Origin: Chitinophagaceae bacterium
Lineage (GTDB): Bacteria > Bacteroidota > Bacteroidia > Chitinophagales > Chitinophagaceae
Length of the DNA stretch: 64,000 nucleotides
Direction: 5' to 3'
Assembly: GCA_947455605.1 (NCBI GenBank)
Contig: CANGOX010000002.1
Span: forward strand, 59,780 to 123,779
In this document: one piece after another, positions 1 through 8,319 of the stretch
Position numbering within the stretch: the stretch's first letter is position 1
Layout of the letters: each line of letters begins with the position of its first letter
The notes under the pieces: model-generated
Databases searched by the model: none
What the model was told of the DNA's origin: nothing
The model's input: the letters and a program-made list of their open reading frames with translations, nothing else
Made by a program: the position numbers and the translations under genes

Positions 1-51
1 TCGGGTACACTTAAATGGCGAATGTTAGGTAAAGGGGTGCTCATCCGGTAA
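1..51 (+). CDS. possible 3' end of an upstream gene (partial)
   Basis: The first frame is open from the window edge to a TAA at 49-51 and reads SGTLKWRMLGKGVLIR. A short GC hairpin followed by a T run lies just downstream, as expected after a gene end. The fragment is too short to assign to a family, and it could be chance open frame. Confidence 0.25.
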   Translation, partial: SGTLKWRMLGKGVLIR

Positions 52-63
52 AGATACCCACTC

Positions 64-86
64 AGCCCCTGAAGGGGCAATTTTTG
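64..86 (+). terminator. short hairpin plus T tract
   Basis: A 5-bp GC stem (gcccc at 65-69, ggggc at 74-78) with loop tgaa is followed by aattttt. This resembles a weak intrinsic terminator for whatever gene lies upstream of the window. Confidence 0.45.
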
Positions 87-139
87 TGGTACAAACTCTA
101 TCTTGCGCTACTATTTTAACTGATCTATACCAGAGATAT

Positions 140-1333
140 ATGAAAACCTGTTATGTAATAGATGCCGTAAGAACGCCGGTAGGGCGCTACGGCGGTAAAT
201 TAAGTTCCATCAGGCCGGATGATCTGCTGGCTCATGCCATCAGCTCTTTGCTTCACAGAAATAATACGATCGACCCATCCGTTATCGAAGATGTGATCGC
301 GGGTGCCGCCAACCAGGCCGGAGAAGATAACCGCGATGTAGCCCGTATGGCTGCACTCCTTGCCGGACTACCCGTAAATGTAGGCGGCAATACCGTAAAC
401 CGCCTCTGTGCCAGTGGTTTGCAGGCTGTGATGGATGCATCAAGAGCCATTATGTGTGGGGAAGGCATGTTGTATATAGCAGCTGGTGTAGAGAGTATGA
501 CAAGGGCTCCTTTTGTTACTGCCAAAAGTGATGGCGCCTGGAACAGGAAAATTGAAACCTATGATACCACGATTGGCTGGCGGTTTACCAATAAAAAACT
601 GGCCGAAATGTATCAACCTTTCAGTATGGGTGAAACGGCAGAGAATGTGGCGCGTGAATGGAATATCAGCAGAGAAGACCAGGACGCTTTTGCCCTGGCC
701 TCACAACAAAAATATTTTGCAGCACTGGAAGCTGGAAAATGGGAGGATGAGATCATAGCGATCGAAATGATCAACGACCGTCTCATCACCTGGTTTAACC
801 AGGATGAACATCCCCGCCAGACTTCTCTCGAAAAATTAGCGGGATTAAAACCTGCTTTTGCCAAAGATGGAACCGTAACTGCCGGTAATTCTTCCGGTAT
901 CAATGATGGGGCCGCCGCCATGTTATTGGCAAGTGAAGAGGCGGTACAACAATTCGGCCTGCAACCCATCGCACGCATAGTAAGTATGGGAATTGCCGGT
1001 GTAGATCCGGCTATCATGGGAATGGGCCCTGTTCCCGCCTCACAAAAAGCCTTGCAGCGTGCAGGTTTGAAAGTAGGCGATCTCGGCCTGATCGAATTGA
1101 ATGAAGCTTTTGCATCACAAAGTCTGGCCTGTATCAAGGAACTGGATCTGGATATTCATAAAGTAAATGTAAATGGCGGTTCCATTGCTATCGGCCATCC
1201 CCTGGGTTGCAGCGGGGTAAGGATCTCCGCCACTTTATTACATGAAATGTTCAGAGAGAAAATAAAATATGGGTTGGCTACTATGTGTGTGGGAGTAGGA
1301 CAGGGTGCTGCTATTGTATATGAAGGTTTGTAA
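140..1333 (+). CDS. pcaF: 3-oxoadipyl-CoA / acetyl-CoA type thiolase (PcaF/PaaJ-like)
   Basis: Thiolase II family enzyme of 397 residues, predicted to cleave a 3-oxoacyl-CoA with CoA to acetyl-CoA and a shortened acyl-CoA. The nucleophile Cys90 (NRLCASG), catalytic His353 (GGSIAIGHPLGCSG) and second Cys383 (CVGVGQG) are all present. The strings NQAGEDNR and DTTIGWRF are typical of the 3-oxoadipyl-CoA subfamily (PcaF/PaaJ of aromatic or phenylacetate catabolism) rather than of general acetoacetyl-CoA thiolases, so that role is preferred. The frame is open from an ATG at 86, but the ATG at 140 (MKTCYVIDAVRTPVGRYGG) matches the family N-terminus and is chosen. No other aromatic-degradation gene lies inside the window, so the substrate is inferred from the subfamily only. 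Confidence 0.85.
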   Translation: MKTCYVIDAVRTPVGRYGGKLSSIRPDDLLAHAISSLLHRNNTIDPSVIEDVIAGAANQAGEDNRDVARMAALLAGLPVNVGGNTVNRLCASGLQAVMDASRAIMCGEGMLYIAAGVESMTRAPFVTAKSDGAWNRKIETYDTTIGWRFTNKKLAEMYQPFSMGETAENVAREWNISREDQDAFALASQQKYFAALEAGKWEDEIIAIEMINDRLITWFNQDEHPRQTSLEKLAGLKPAFAKDGTVTAGNSSGINDGAAAMLLASEEAVQQFGLQPIARIVSMGIAGVDPAIMGMGPVPASQKALQRAGLKVGDLGLIELNEAFASQSLACIKELDLDIHKVNVNGGSIAIGHPLGCSGVRISATLLHEMFREKIKYGLATMCVGVGQGAAIVYEGL

Positions 1334-1380
1334 TAGTATTCCATGCAATTCCGATAAAGACATGAAACAAAAAATACGAT

Positions 1381-1878
1381 ATGTGGAAAGCTGATGGGTT
1401 CTTAAAAAATGGTGAAACGGATGTTCCATTTGCTTTGAAACGATTAGCGGAACTGATCAGAACAACAACAGAAAGTTACCGGGCTTTTTCCTCAATCGAA
1501 TTATTGGCACAACCCGCTCCCGGCAAATGGAGTAAACAACAGATTCTTGGGCACCTGATCGATTCGGCCATTAATAACCTGAAAAGGTTTACCGATGCAC
1601 AGATTACAGAGGAACCTTATGTAATTACTTCCTACCGGCAGGATGAGTTGATGGAAGTGAACCACTACCAGAATTTGCCTGTAGAGCACCTGCTGAATTT
1701 ATGGCAATCGATTAATCAACAGATCATTTTTGTGGCAGAGCGCATTCCGGAAAGTAAACTGGCCTACCCCATCGCTCCCCAATACGAAAAAACAGGTGTA
1801 AAGACCCTTGGCTGGCTGATCTGCGATTATGTAGCACATATGGAACATCATTTACATACCATTCCTATTATTCCGTAG
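1381..1878 (+). CDS. DinB/YfiT-like four-helix protein
   Basis: Protein of 165 residues resembling the DinB_2/YfiT superfamily of metal-binding four-helix-bundle proteins, several of which act as thiol-dependent transferases or hydrolases. Visible support is the N-terminal APGKWSKQQILGHLIDSA segment, whose histidine follows the family WSxxExLxHL pattern, and the C-terminal HMEHHLHTI histidine cluster that would complete a metal site. It follows the thiolase after 47 bp without an evident terminator, so it may be co-transcribed. The substrate is unknown. Confidence 0.75.
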   Translation: MWKADGFLKNGETDVPFALKRLAELIRTTTESYRAFSSIELLAQPAPGKWSKQQILGHLIDSAINNLKRFTDAQITEEPYVITSYRQDELMEVNHYQNLPVEHLLNLWQSINQQIIFVAERIPESKLAYPIAPQYEKTGVKTLGWLICDYVAHMEHHLHTIPIIP

Positions 1879-1942
1879 ACACTTTTTGGTGCTAATAGCC
1901 TGATACCTTAACAGATCCATAAATTTTCAGTCAGGATAAATG

Positions 1943-1968
1943 TTGATTTGTCAAATTGTAGTATTTTG
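1943..1968 (+). promoter_or_regulatory. candidate Bacteroidota promoter (TTG ... TATTTTG)
   Basis: TTG at 1943-1945 and TATTTTG at 1962-1968 are separated by 16 bp, close to the Bacteroidota -33/-7 pattern (TTG and TAnnTTTG). Initiation a few bases downstream would leave a leader of only about 13 nt before the ATG at 1988, which favours that start over the upstream ATG at 1940. Confidence 0.35.
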
Positions 1969-1987
1969 GGAGACTAAAAAACGCTAT

Positions 1988-2401
1988 ATGAAAAAATGGT
2001 TATTGTTCTGTTGCTTATCTGTTTGTCTGGTATCTGTATCTCAGGCACAACAAAATCCTGCTCCTGCTCCCAAGGATACCACCTTACAGCAATATGTTGG
2101 AAAATATAAATTCCCGGATGGAAGTGTGGTTGCTGAAGTTACGGTTGCGTTGGAAGATGGTGCATTAACCATGACTTCTTCTGCCGGTACCTCAGCTTTG
2201 GAAAAGAAAGGTGATGATCTCTATGTTATTGTTCAGTTTCAGGGTACAGCCAAATTTAACAGGAATGCTGATAAGAAAATTATCGGTGTAAGCATTGATG
2301 CTATGGGCTATCAACTCGAAGGCAAAAAAGATGAAACCACACTTGCCCTTTTAAAGAATTATCCGATCAAACTTGCATTACAAAAGCAGGTTGTTCGTTA
2401 A
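1988..2401 (+). CDS. small exported protein, unknown function
   Basis: Protein of 137 residues beginning MKKWLLFCCLSVCLVSVSQA, a clear Sec signal peptide with likely cleavage after SQA. The mature part (LQQYVGKYKFPDGSVVAEVTV onward) looks like one small beta-rich domain of the kind found as a C-terminal DUF3471-like module in Bacteroidota esterases, but that assignment is weak. The frame is open from an ATG at 1940. The ATG at 1988 is chosen because it places the signal peptide at the N-terminus and lies just downstream of a candidate promoter. A strong hairpin follows the stop. Confidence 0.7.
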   Translation: MKKWLLFCCLSVCLVSVSQAQQNPAPAPKDTTLQQYVGKYKFPDGSVVAEVTVALEDGALTMTSSAGTSALEKKGDDLYVIVQFQGTAKFNRNADKKIIGVSIDAMGYQLEGKKDETTLALLKNYPIKLALQKQVVR

Positions 2402-2420
2402 ACGTAAAATAACTTAAATG

Positions 2421-2450
2421 AAAGCCGGAATTGTATTCCGGCTTTTTTAT
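2421..2450. terminator. bidirectional terminator between convergent genes
   Basis: Perfect 11-bp inverted repeat (aaagccggaat at 2421-2431, attccggcttt at 2435-2445) with a 3-nt loop and a T run after it. The A run on the other side makes it usable by the convergent gene ending at 2447. Confidence 0.85.
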
Positions 2451-2920
2451 TGGTAATAGGTTTCGTCTAAATAAAAGAGTCCGTCATCTTTTCTCCAGTA
2501 CCAGAATTTCTTCTTGTAAACACAATAATAACCACGGGCAGATTTTGAAACAAAACGGTCGGGTATCAATAATACCCTCGGCGGTAACATCTTAAAACGG
2601 AAGATCAGGTTTTGCTTTTGCGCAGGAGTGAAAGATCTTGCTATGGCATTATAATCTACTCTTGCGGCGATCTCGGAGGGCAATTTATCACGCGAACTGA
2701 TGATCTGCCCTGTTCCGTCAATTACGATCATCGGACTGGATAAGGAAACAGCGGGTGCAGGTAATACAATAGCCGGGGCAACCGTTGTTTCAGTTTTACC
2801 CGGTGTTTCTATGGGATATTCCCTGCTTTTTGTTGATCCGTCAACGGAAGGATGGGCCTTTTTACTACACGATGTTAAGACCATTAGCACTACGGATATA
2901 CTCAACACAATTCTTTTCAT
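2447..2920 (-). CDS. small lipoprotein, unknown function
   Basis: Protein of 157 residues with a lipoprotein signal: basic start MKRIVLS, hydrophobic core, and lipobox LTSC with Cys18. After a Pro/Ser/Thr-rich linker (about 20-65) comes a short domain with IDGTGQIISSRDKLP and an aromatic, basic C-terminus (YYCVYKKKFWYWRKDDG). No enzyme motif is visible. It is convergent with the exported protein to its left and shares its terminator. Function unknown; probably anchored in the envelope. Confidence 0.75.
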   Translation of the reverse strand: MKRIVLSISVVLMVLTSCSKKAHPSVDGSTKSREYPIETPGKTETTVAPAIVLPAPAVSLSSPMIVIDGTGQIISSRDKLPSEIAARVDYNAIARSFTPAQKQNLIFRFKMLPPRVLLIPDRFVSKSARGYYCVYKKKFWYWRKDDGLFYLDETYYQ

Positions 2921-2972
2921 GATCCCTTTTACAAAAGGTAGATGAAAATATCGTGCCGGCGGGGAAGAAGAA

Positions 2973-3010
2973 TTTTGAAATTTTGAAATTGGCGATTTTG
3001 AAATGGAAGG
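2973..3010. repeat. short-word spacer repeat (attttgaaa)
   Basis: The word attttgaaat occurs three times in about 35 bp in the spacer between hisS (minus strand) and the lipoprotein gene. It is the same word family as the nuoD-nuoE spacer. Confidence 0.6.
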
Positions 3011-3032
3011 AAAATCCCAAAATCATCGTTCA

Positions 3033-4409
3033 TTAAAACTTAAAACCTGTTAGCTCAGTCTGTTGCAAAGTCTGCTGCTCGCTTTTGACAAGGTTTTTTA
3101 CTACACAGGTACCATTTGTTAATTCTTCGCTTCCGAGGATAATTACATAAGGGATCCCTTTTTTATCAGCGTATTTGAATTGCTTATCAAATTTTGTGGT
3201 CTCATGAAATAACTCGCAGGCTATGCCCTTTCCCCTTAATTGCTGCATTAGACCAAATGCCTGTTTACTCTCCGCCTCGCCAAGGTTAAAGAATAAAACC
3301 TGTGTGCCGGCCTGTACCTCTTCAGGAAATACTTTCAGTTCCTCCATCACATCATAGATCCTGTCTACCCCAAAGCTGATACCCACACCGGGTACATTGG
3401 GTACGCCAAATAAACCGGTCAGGTCATCGTAACGTCCGCCGCCGCCAATGCTGCCCATTTGTACACCGATCGCTTTTACTTCGAAGATGATGCCGGTGTA
3501 GTAGTTTAAACCACGCGCAAGCGTAAAGTCGGTTTGGAGTTTGGTCCCGGCTGAGCCGGGAGGGATTTGGGGTTGATAATTTAGAAGGTATGCAATCTCT
3601 TCAATTCCCTCTTTTCCTGTGGCGTTGTTGCCCAGCAATGTTTGTAAGGCTGAAAGTTTTTCTGTGTCATTGCCTTCAATCGACAAATATTTTTCAATGG
3701 TGTTGATCTGATCATCGGTTAACCCTTTGGCAGAAAGTTCTGCTTTTACTTTTTCCAGACCGATCTTATCCAGTTTATCAATCGCCACGGTGATATCCAC
3801 CATTTTATCCGCACCGCCAGAGATCTCTGCCAATGCGGCCAGAATTTTACGGCTGTTGATCTTGATCTCTACATGCACACCTAATTTTTCAAAAACAGTT
3901 GCATAGATATTGGCCAGCTCCACTTCATTCAGCAGACTTTTGCTTCCCACAACATCTGCATCACACTGGTAAAACTCACGGTAGCGACCTTTCTGCGGCC
4001 TATCTGCGCGCCATACCGGTTGTATCTGGTAACGTTTAAAAGGAAGGGTGAGCTGTCCGTAATTCATGGCTACATACCGCGCAAAAGGGATGGTCAAATC
4101 ATAGCGTAAAGCCCGTTCGGTAATGCCCTTGGTAATCTTACCTGATAATACCTTTTCAAAATCTTCCGTTGCCTGCGTATGTTTATCCGGGTTATCCAAC
4201 CCGTTGTTCAATATTTTGAAGATCAGTTTATCACCCTCTTCTCCATACTTGCCCATCAAAGTATCCAGGTTCTCCATGGCCGGTGTTTCCAATGGCTGAA
4301 AGCCGTACAGTTCAAATACAGAACGAATGGTCTGAAAAATATAATTGCGTTTGCGTACAACTGCCGCGCTGAAATCTCTGGTTCCTTGTGGTAGACCGGG
4401 TTTGCTCAT
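3033..4409 (-). CDS. hisS: histidyl-tRNA synthetase
   Basis: Class II aminoacyl-tRNA synthetase of 458 residues that charges tRNA-His. Class II motif 2 is visible (LRYDLTIPFARYVAMN, then RADRPQKGRYREFYQCDAD), as are the histidine-specific motif ARGLNYYTGIIFEV and the following GGGGRYDDL. The C-terminal about 95 residues (VLFFNLGEAE onward) form the anticodon-binding domain. The length is slightly above the roughly 425 residues of E. coli HisRS, as is usual in Bacteroidota. The start MSKPGLPQGTRDFS matches the family N-terminus (PxGTRDxxP). Confidence 0.97.
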   Translation of the reverse strand: MSKPGLPQGTRDFSAAVVRKRNYIFQTIRSVFELYGFQPLETPAMENLDTLMGKYGEEGDKLIFKILNNGLDNPDKHTQATEDFEKVLSGKITKGITERALRYDLTIPFARYVAMNYGQLTLPFKRYQIQPVWRADRPQKGRYREFYQCDADVVGSKSLLNEVELANIYATVFEKLGVHVEIKINSRKILAALAEISGGADKMVDITVAIDKLDKIGLEKVKAELSAKGLTDDQINTIEKYLSIEGNDTEKLSALQTLLGNNATGKEGIEEIAYLLNYQPQIPPGSAGTKLQTDFTLARGLNYYTGIIFEVKAIGVQMGSIGGGGRYDDLTGLFGVPNVPGVGISFGVDRIYDVMEELKVFPEEVQAGTQVLFFNLGEAESKQAFGLMQQLRGKGIACELFHETTKFDKQFKYADKKGIPYVIILGSEELTNGTCVVKNLVKSEQQTLQQTELTGFKF

Positions 4410-4466
4410 CTCTGGTATATCGTAGTTAAATTCGTTAAAGTGGTAAAAGTAGGTATTGGATCAGGA

Positions 4467-4531
4467 AGTCAAAAGTCAAAGTTAAAAAGTCAAAATTAAT
4501 TACTTCAGACTCCAGACTCCTCACTCCAGAC
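4467..4531. repeat. two short direct-repeat words in the hisS upstream spacer
   Basis: The word agtcaaa occurs three times at about 4467-4497, then cagactc three times at about 4506-4533, running into the 3' end of the phosphatase gene. This is one of the window's short-word spacers, though here the two halves are not clearly complementary. Confidence 0.6.
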
Positions 4532-4987
4532 TCACCGATAGTTTTCAATGATCTTTTCACAGGCCCTGCTCACCATGTCAAATACTAAATGGTAATCTTT
4601 TTCTGTACCATACCAGGGGTCGGGTACTTCTTTGTTTTCACCGGGGTAAAGCATATCCAGTAACAAACGCACTTTACTGCCTTCCCATTCGTTGCCGCTG
4701 ATTCTTTTTACCTCAGCATAATTGTCATTGTCCATCACAAAGATGAGGTCAAACCTTGCCATATCCTGTTTCACAAACTGCCGGCATTGCTGTCTGCTGA
4801 TATCAACACCGTTTAGCAAAGCCACTTTTTGTGATAACTTATGTGGTTGCTCGCCAATATGATAACCGGCTGTTCCGGCACTGTCAATTGTCCAGTCAAG
4901 CCCTGCTTCCTCCGCTTTATGCTGAAGGATCCCCTCTGCCAATGGACTCCTGCAGATATTACCCAGGCATACCATCAAAATTTTCAT
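4532..4987 (-). CDS. low-molecular-weight protein tyrosine phosphatase
   Basis: Cytosolic phosphatase of 151 residues. The P-loop CLGNICRS near the N-terminus gives nucleophile Cys7 and phosphate-binding Arg13 (CX5R), and the acid loop DPWYG supplies the general acid Asp123. Both are invariant in LMW-PTPs and the length is normal. Whether it acts on phosphotyrosine proteins or on arsenate cannot be decided; there are no capsule or kinase genes nearby. It lies upstream of hisS on the same strand, with a repeat-filled spacer between. Confidence 0.92.
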   Translation of the reverse strand: MKILMVCLGNICRSPLAEGILQHKAEEAGLDWTIDSAGTAGYHIGEQPHKLSQKVALLNGVDISRQQCRQFVKQDMARFDLIFVMDNDNYAEVKRISGNEWEGSKVRLLLDMLYPGENKEVPDPWYGTEKDYHLVFDMVSRACEKIIENYR

Positions 4988-4992
4988 AAAGG

Positions 4993-5000
4993 CAAAGATA
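4993..5000 (-). promoter_or_regulatory. candidate -7 element for the phosphatase gene
   Basis: On the minus strand this reads TATCTTTG, an exact TAnnTTTG match, ending about 6 nt before the start codon. A TTG lies 24 bp further upstream, one base beyond the usual spacing. Confidence 0.45.
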
Positions 5001-5069
5001 CTGTCCGTAAAGATGATCGACTTTCAAAACCTTTCATGTCAGGCTTTTCGAACTAACATGTATTAGCTT

Positions 5070-5215
5070 ATTTAACAATCTAATTATGGAATCCTGCTTT
5101 TAGGTGCATCTAAAATAAAGAACCGGTGATTTGTTTCAAAATGCAGGTCAGAATTGTGTTCGAGAATAAAATTATTGCCTAAATTGCCCATCCCTGTTTT
5201 AATAGATTGTTAAAT
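5070..5215. repeat. 13-bp inverted repeat, right arm over a start codon
   Basis: The left arm atttaacaatcta (5070-5082) is the exact reverse complement of tagattgttaaat (5203-5215). The right arm covers the first two bases of the ATG at 5214. The arms are 120 bp apart, so a local hairpin is less likely than a long-range fold or two operator half-sites. Confidence 0.6.
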
Positions 5216-5450
5216 GGAAAGCGGTTTTAAAGACAAACAGACGAAAAGTTATAATTTAATGCGGATTGCTTATGACATAACCATGTCCATTTTGTTCCTG
5301 GGAATGGCCGTGATCATGCTCTTTGCCGATAAATTACACATAGAACAGCTGACCGATAAAGACAATGATCTTTTCAGGTATTTTTTTGGAGGAATTTGTC
5401 TGCTTTACGGCGGCTTTCGTTTGTATAGGGGTGTTAAGAGAAATTATTAA
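5214..5450 (+). CDS. small two-TM membrane protein
   Basis: Protein of 78 residues with two predicted membrane helices (about 19-40, rich in I/L/M/F, and about 53-70, FFGGICLLYGGFRLY) joined by a short charged loop (HIEQLTDKDND). Function unknown. Its stop is one base from the start of the PstS-like gene, which strongly suggests co-transcription and possibly translational coupling. An alternative start at codon 16 (5259) would keep both helices. Confidence 0.7.
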   Translation: MESGFKDKQTKSYNLMRIAYDITMSILFLGMAVIMLFADKLHIEQLTDKDNDLFRYFFGGICLLYGGFRLYRGVKRNY

Positions 5451-5451
5451 G

Positions 5452-6375
5452 ATGAGAAACAGTGTGATATACCCGGGGTTACTCAGTTTTTTGGTGTTCT
5501 TTGTTTCATGTGGCAGCAAGGATAAAAAGGAGGATAACAGAGATACACCTACAAATGGTTCTATCAACATCAGTGTAGACGAAAGTTTTAAACCGGTGAT
5601 TGAGGAGCAGGTAAAGGTTCATCATTCTTCTTTTCCCAATACAACGGTCCATATTTCCTATAAATCAGAAGCAGCCTGTTTCAGGGATTTGCAGTCTGAT
5701 AGTACCAGGATGGTTATAGTAGCCAAAGGGCTTACTGATAAAGAGTCATCGATCTTTGAGAGCACCCTTGGTTACAAACCCCAATACGGCATCTTGGCCT
5801 ATGATGCCGTAGCGGTAATTGTAAATAAGGGTTCAAAAGACAGTGTGTTTACCATTGCTCAGTTGAAGGATATCCTTAACGGGAAAAACAAAATAACGGC
5901 TGTGATGGATGGTAAAAATGCGACCAGCACGGTGAGGTATCTGCAGGACAGCGTTTTACGCGGTGCTGCTTTTGGTACGAATGTAGTGGCTACAGAAGGT
6001 AGCCAGAATGTGCTGGAAGTGGTTTCAAATAACCCCGGTATGATCGGTTTTGTGGGGTTGAGCTGGATAGGCGACAGTTATGACCCGAAACAGCAGGCAT
6101 ACCTGAAAAAGATTCGGACAGCATTAGTGGAATGTGTTAAATGTGAGGAGAAAGACCTGTTTGCCAAGCCTACACAGGCATCATTGGCATACGGAGAATA
6201 CCCTTTGGCACGTCCATTGTATTATATATTAAAGGAGAATGCAGCCGGCCTCGGTACAGGGTTCATGAATTTTATGAGCCTGGAAAGGGGACAGCTGATC
6301 TTCAGAAGATCTTTCCTCGTGCCTGCTAAAATGGGATTTAACACCAGGCTGGGAAAAATTAAGGACGCAGATTGA
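5452..6375 (+). CDS. PstS-like substrate-binding lipoprotein
   Basis: Protein of 307 residues with a lipoprotein signal (MRNSVIYPGLLSFLVFFVSC, Cys20) and a periplasmic PBP-like type II fold. Family marks include the N-terminal NGSINISVDESFKPVIEEQ strand, the VAKGLTDKE region, YDAVAVIVNKGS and the GIGFVGLS-like string (GMIGFVGLSWIGD). No pstCAB genes are present, so phosphate transport is not implied. Homologues in Bacteroidota often sit beside TonB and TPR genes (family knowledge from memory). The frame runs open from 5365 through the preceding gene, but the ATG at 5452 is chosen because it begins the signal peptide. It is followed after 25 bp by the TPR gene. Confidence 0.8.
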   Translation: MRNSVIYPGLLSFLVFFVSCGSKDKKEDNRDTPTNGSINISVDESFKPVIEEQVKVHHSSFPNTTVHISYKSEAACFRDLQSDSTRMVIVAKGLTDKESSIFESTLGYKPQYGILAYDAVAVIVNKGSKDSVFTIAQLKDILNGKNKITAVMDGKNATSTVRYLQDSVLRGAAFGTNVVATEGSQNVLEVVSNNPGMIGFVGLSWIGDSYDPKQQAYLKKIRTALVECVKCEEKDLFAKPTQASLAYGEYPLARPLYYILKENAAGLGTGFMNFMSLERGQLIFRRSFLVPAKMGFNTRLGKIKDAD

Positions 6376-6400
6376 CACCCTAATTATAAACAAACGAACA

Positions 6401-8224
6401 ATGAAGAAGACCGTTTCTCTGATGTTAACAGCAATGCTTGCTGCACAGTGTTTGATGGCCCAGTTGGCTGATGGCATCAAATTCCTGAATTACGACAAAC
6501 TCAAGAGTGCAAAAGAAGCATTTCAGAAAGCTTATGATGCTAATCCGAAAGATCCTCAGAATGTGTACTGGCTGGGACAGGCATTGATGGCTACAGACGG
6601 TGGAGACCCAAGCAAAGAACAGGTGGCTGCTGCCAAAGCCCTTTATCAAAAGGCTTTACAGGAATTAGGCAGTGATGCCTGGTTACTGGTAGGTATGGGC
6701 CATGTGGGTATTTTGACCGGGGAAGACATGAATTCTGTAAAACAGAAATTTGAACAGGCGATCACTGCTACTACAGAAACCAAGGGCAAGAATAAAGGCA
6801 AACCCAATCCTGCCATACTGAATGCGATTGGCCGTGCCAATGCTTATGTTGCCAGTAACCTGGGAGACCATGCCTATGCAGTGGATAAACTGAAACAGGC
6901 CGGAGCCATTGACCTTACCAACCCCGATATCTATATTAATATGGGGATCAACTACCTGAAAATGGGTGGCGAGAACGGGGGTGAAGCGGTAAAATCCTAC
7001 CAGGAAGCCATTAACCGCGATCCAAAAAGTGCCAAAGCGATGTATCGTATCGGTAAGATCTACCAGAGCCAGAACAACAAAGACCTTTTTGAAAAATATT
7101 TCAATGATGCCATAGCTGCAGATCCTGCTTTCCCGCCGGTATACTATGCGTATTTTGATTATTATGCCAATAAGGATATCGGTATTGCCAAAGGCTACCT
7201 TGACAAATTTGTAGCTAATGCTGAAAAAGATCCGGTTAATGATCTCTATCTGGCTAACTACTTATTCCTTGCCGGAAAGAATGCAGAATCGCTTACAAAG
7301 GCAAAAGAACTGGAGTCTTCAGTAGGATCTAAAGTATTGCCTAAGCTGGATATCTTACTGGCATTGAACTACGATAGAACCGGCGACTCAGTTCAGGCTA
7401 AAAATTACCTCACGAAATATTTCGATAATGCACCTGCCGACAAAATGGTTCCGGGTGATTATGAGCTGGCTGTAAAAGTGTTCTCTAAGTTTCCTGGTAG
7501 TGAAACACAGGCGGTAACCTATCTCGAAAAGGCAATGAACAGTGATACGTCTAAAGTGAATAAGATCAATTATGCCAATCAGGCGGCCGATCTGTTCGGA
7601 AAAGCGAAAATGTATCCTAAACAATTACAGTGGATCCAGAAAGCCATTGATTTCAAAGGCAACATGAGTGAGGCAGACCACTACAGGATTACCAGTACAG
7701 CATTTAATGCTAAAGAATATGCCCAAACCCTCGAACTGGCTAAAAAATATATGGTGGCTTATCCCGATAAACCACAGCCATATAGTTTTTTCAGAAGAGC
7801 GTCACTGGCCGCTGATCCCGATACATCTAAGGGGATTGCCCTTGCCGGGTTGAGCTACCTCGATTCAGTATATACTGCAATCAGTAAGGAGAAATACAAA
7901 AAGGAAATTCTCTCTAATCAGGGTTTTATCATCAGCACTTACGGAAATATGCTGAATATGATGAAAAGAAACCCTGAACTGAAGCCCCCAACTTCTGTTG
8001 GTGCCGCACCAACGGAAATATTGAGTCAGTTTTTAACTATTTGCCAGAAAGGGCTGGATCTGTCAAATGATATATTGGCAACCTATCCCGACCCTACCAA
8101 CGACTTTAATAAATATGCCACAGGTGCAAAGGCCGAATTCCAGAAAAATATGGATTTCTACAGCAAACCACAGGCTCCGGGTAAAAAAACCGGAGGTGGT
8201 GGCGGAGCAGCTGGTAAAGGTTAA
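6401..8224 (+). CDS. exported TPR-repeat protein
   Basis: Protein of 607 residues with a Sec signal (MKKTVSLMLTAMLAAQCLMA) followed by tetratricopeptide repeats over much of its length. Recognisable units include the one beginning KFLNYDKLKSAKEAFQKAYD, another around NPDIYINMGINYLKMGGENG, and SAKAMYRIGKIYQSQNNKD. TPR arrays are scaffolds for protein-protein contacts, here probably in the periplasm. The C-terminus ends in a Gly-rich tail (KKTGGGGGAAGKG). It is the last gene of the operon with the small membrane protein and the PstS-like lipoprotein, and a strong terminator follows 17 bp after the stop. Confidence 0.85.
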   Translation: MKKTVSLMLTAMLAAQCLMAQLADGIKFLNYDKLKSAKEAFQKAYDANPKDPQNVYWLGQALMATDGGDPSKEQVAAAKALYQKALQELGSDAWLLVGMGHVGILTGEDMNSVKQKFEQAITATTETKGKNKGKPNPAILNAIGRANAYVASNLGDHAYAVDKLKQAGAIDLTNPDIYINMGINYLKMGGENGGEAVKSYQEAINRDPKSAKAMYRIGKIYQSQNNKDLFEKYFNDAIAADPAFPPVYYAYFDYYANKDIGIAKGYLDKFVANAEKDPVNDLYLANYLFLAGKNAESLTKAKELESSVGSKVLPKLDILLALNYDRTGDSVQAKNYLTKYFDNAPADKMVPGDYELAVKVFSKFPGSETQAVTYLEKAMNSDTSKVNKINYANQAADLFGKAKMYPKQLQWIQKAIDFKGNMSEADHYRITSTAFNAKEYAQTLELAKKYMVAYPDKPQPYSFFRRASLAADPDTSKGIALAGLSYLDSVYTAISKEKYKKEILSNQGFIISTYGNMLNMMKRNPELKPPTSVGAAPTEILSQFLTICQKGLDLSNDILATYPDPTNDFNKYATGAKAEFQKNMDFYSKPQAPGKKTGGGGGAAGKG

Positions 8225-8241
8225 TAAATAAAAAATTCAGG

Positions 8242-8275
8242 AAAAAACTCCCCATTATCGGGGAGTTTTTCTTTT
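8242..8275 (+). terminator. intrinsic terminator after the TPR gene
   Basis: Stem aaaaactcccc / ggggagttttt with a 6-nt loop (attatc at 8254-8259), then ctttt. It separates the TPR operon from the nuo promoter immediately downstream. Confidence 0.9.
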
Positions 8276-8291
8276 ATATCCCTCACAAGCG

Positions 8292-8299
8292 TATTTTTG
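8292..8299 (+). promoter_or_regulatory. candidate -7 element of the nuo operon
   Basis: TATTTTTG exactly matches the Bacteroidota TAnnTTTG element, lies between the TPR terminator and nuoA, and would give a leader of about 14 nt. No TTG is found at the -33 distance. The same octamer at the same short distance precedes mnmE. Confidence 0.55.
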
Positions 8300-8319
8300 C
8301 GGCACATTAATGCTATTCC

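Noticed and set aside
86..139. Longer thiolase start at the ATG at 86
   Set aside because: The extra 18 residues do not match the thiolase N-terminus, while the ATG at 140 gives the conserved start exactly.
613..1137. Large minus-strand frame (174 codons) inside the thiolase gene
   Set aside because: Antisense shadow of a strongly conserved plus-strand enzyme; its product has no recognisable domain.
5040..5060. ttcgaac string resembling a tRNA T-loop
   Set aside because: No acceptor, D or anticodon stems can be drawn around it.
5365..5451. Longer start for the PstS-like gene inside the preceding ORF
   Set aside because: It would overlap the small membrane protein and bury the lipoprotein signal; the ATG at 5452 puts the signal peptide and lipobox in place.
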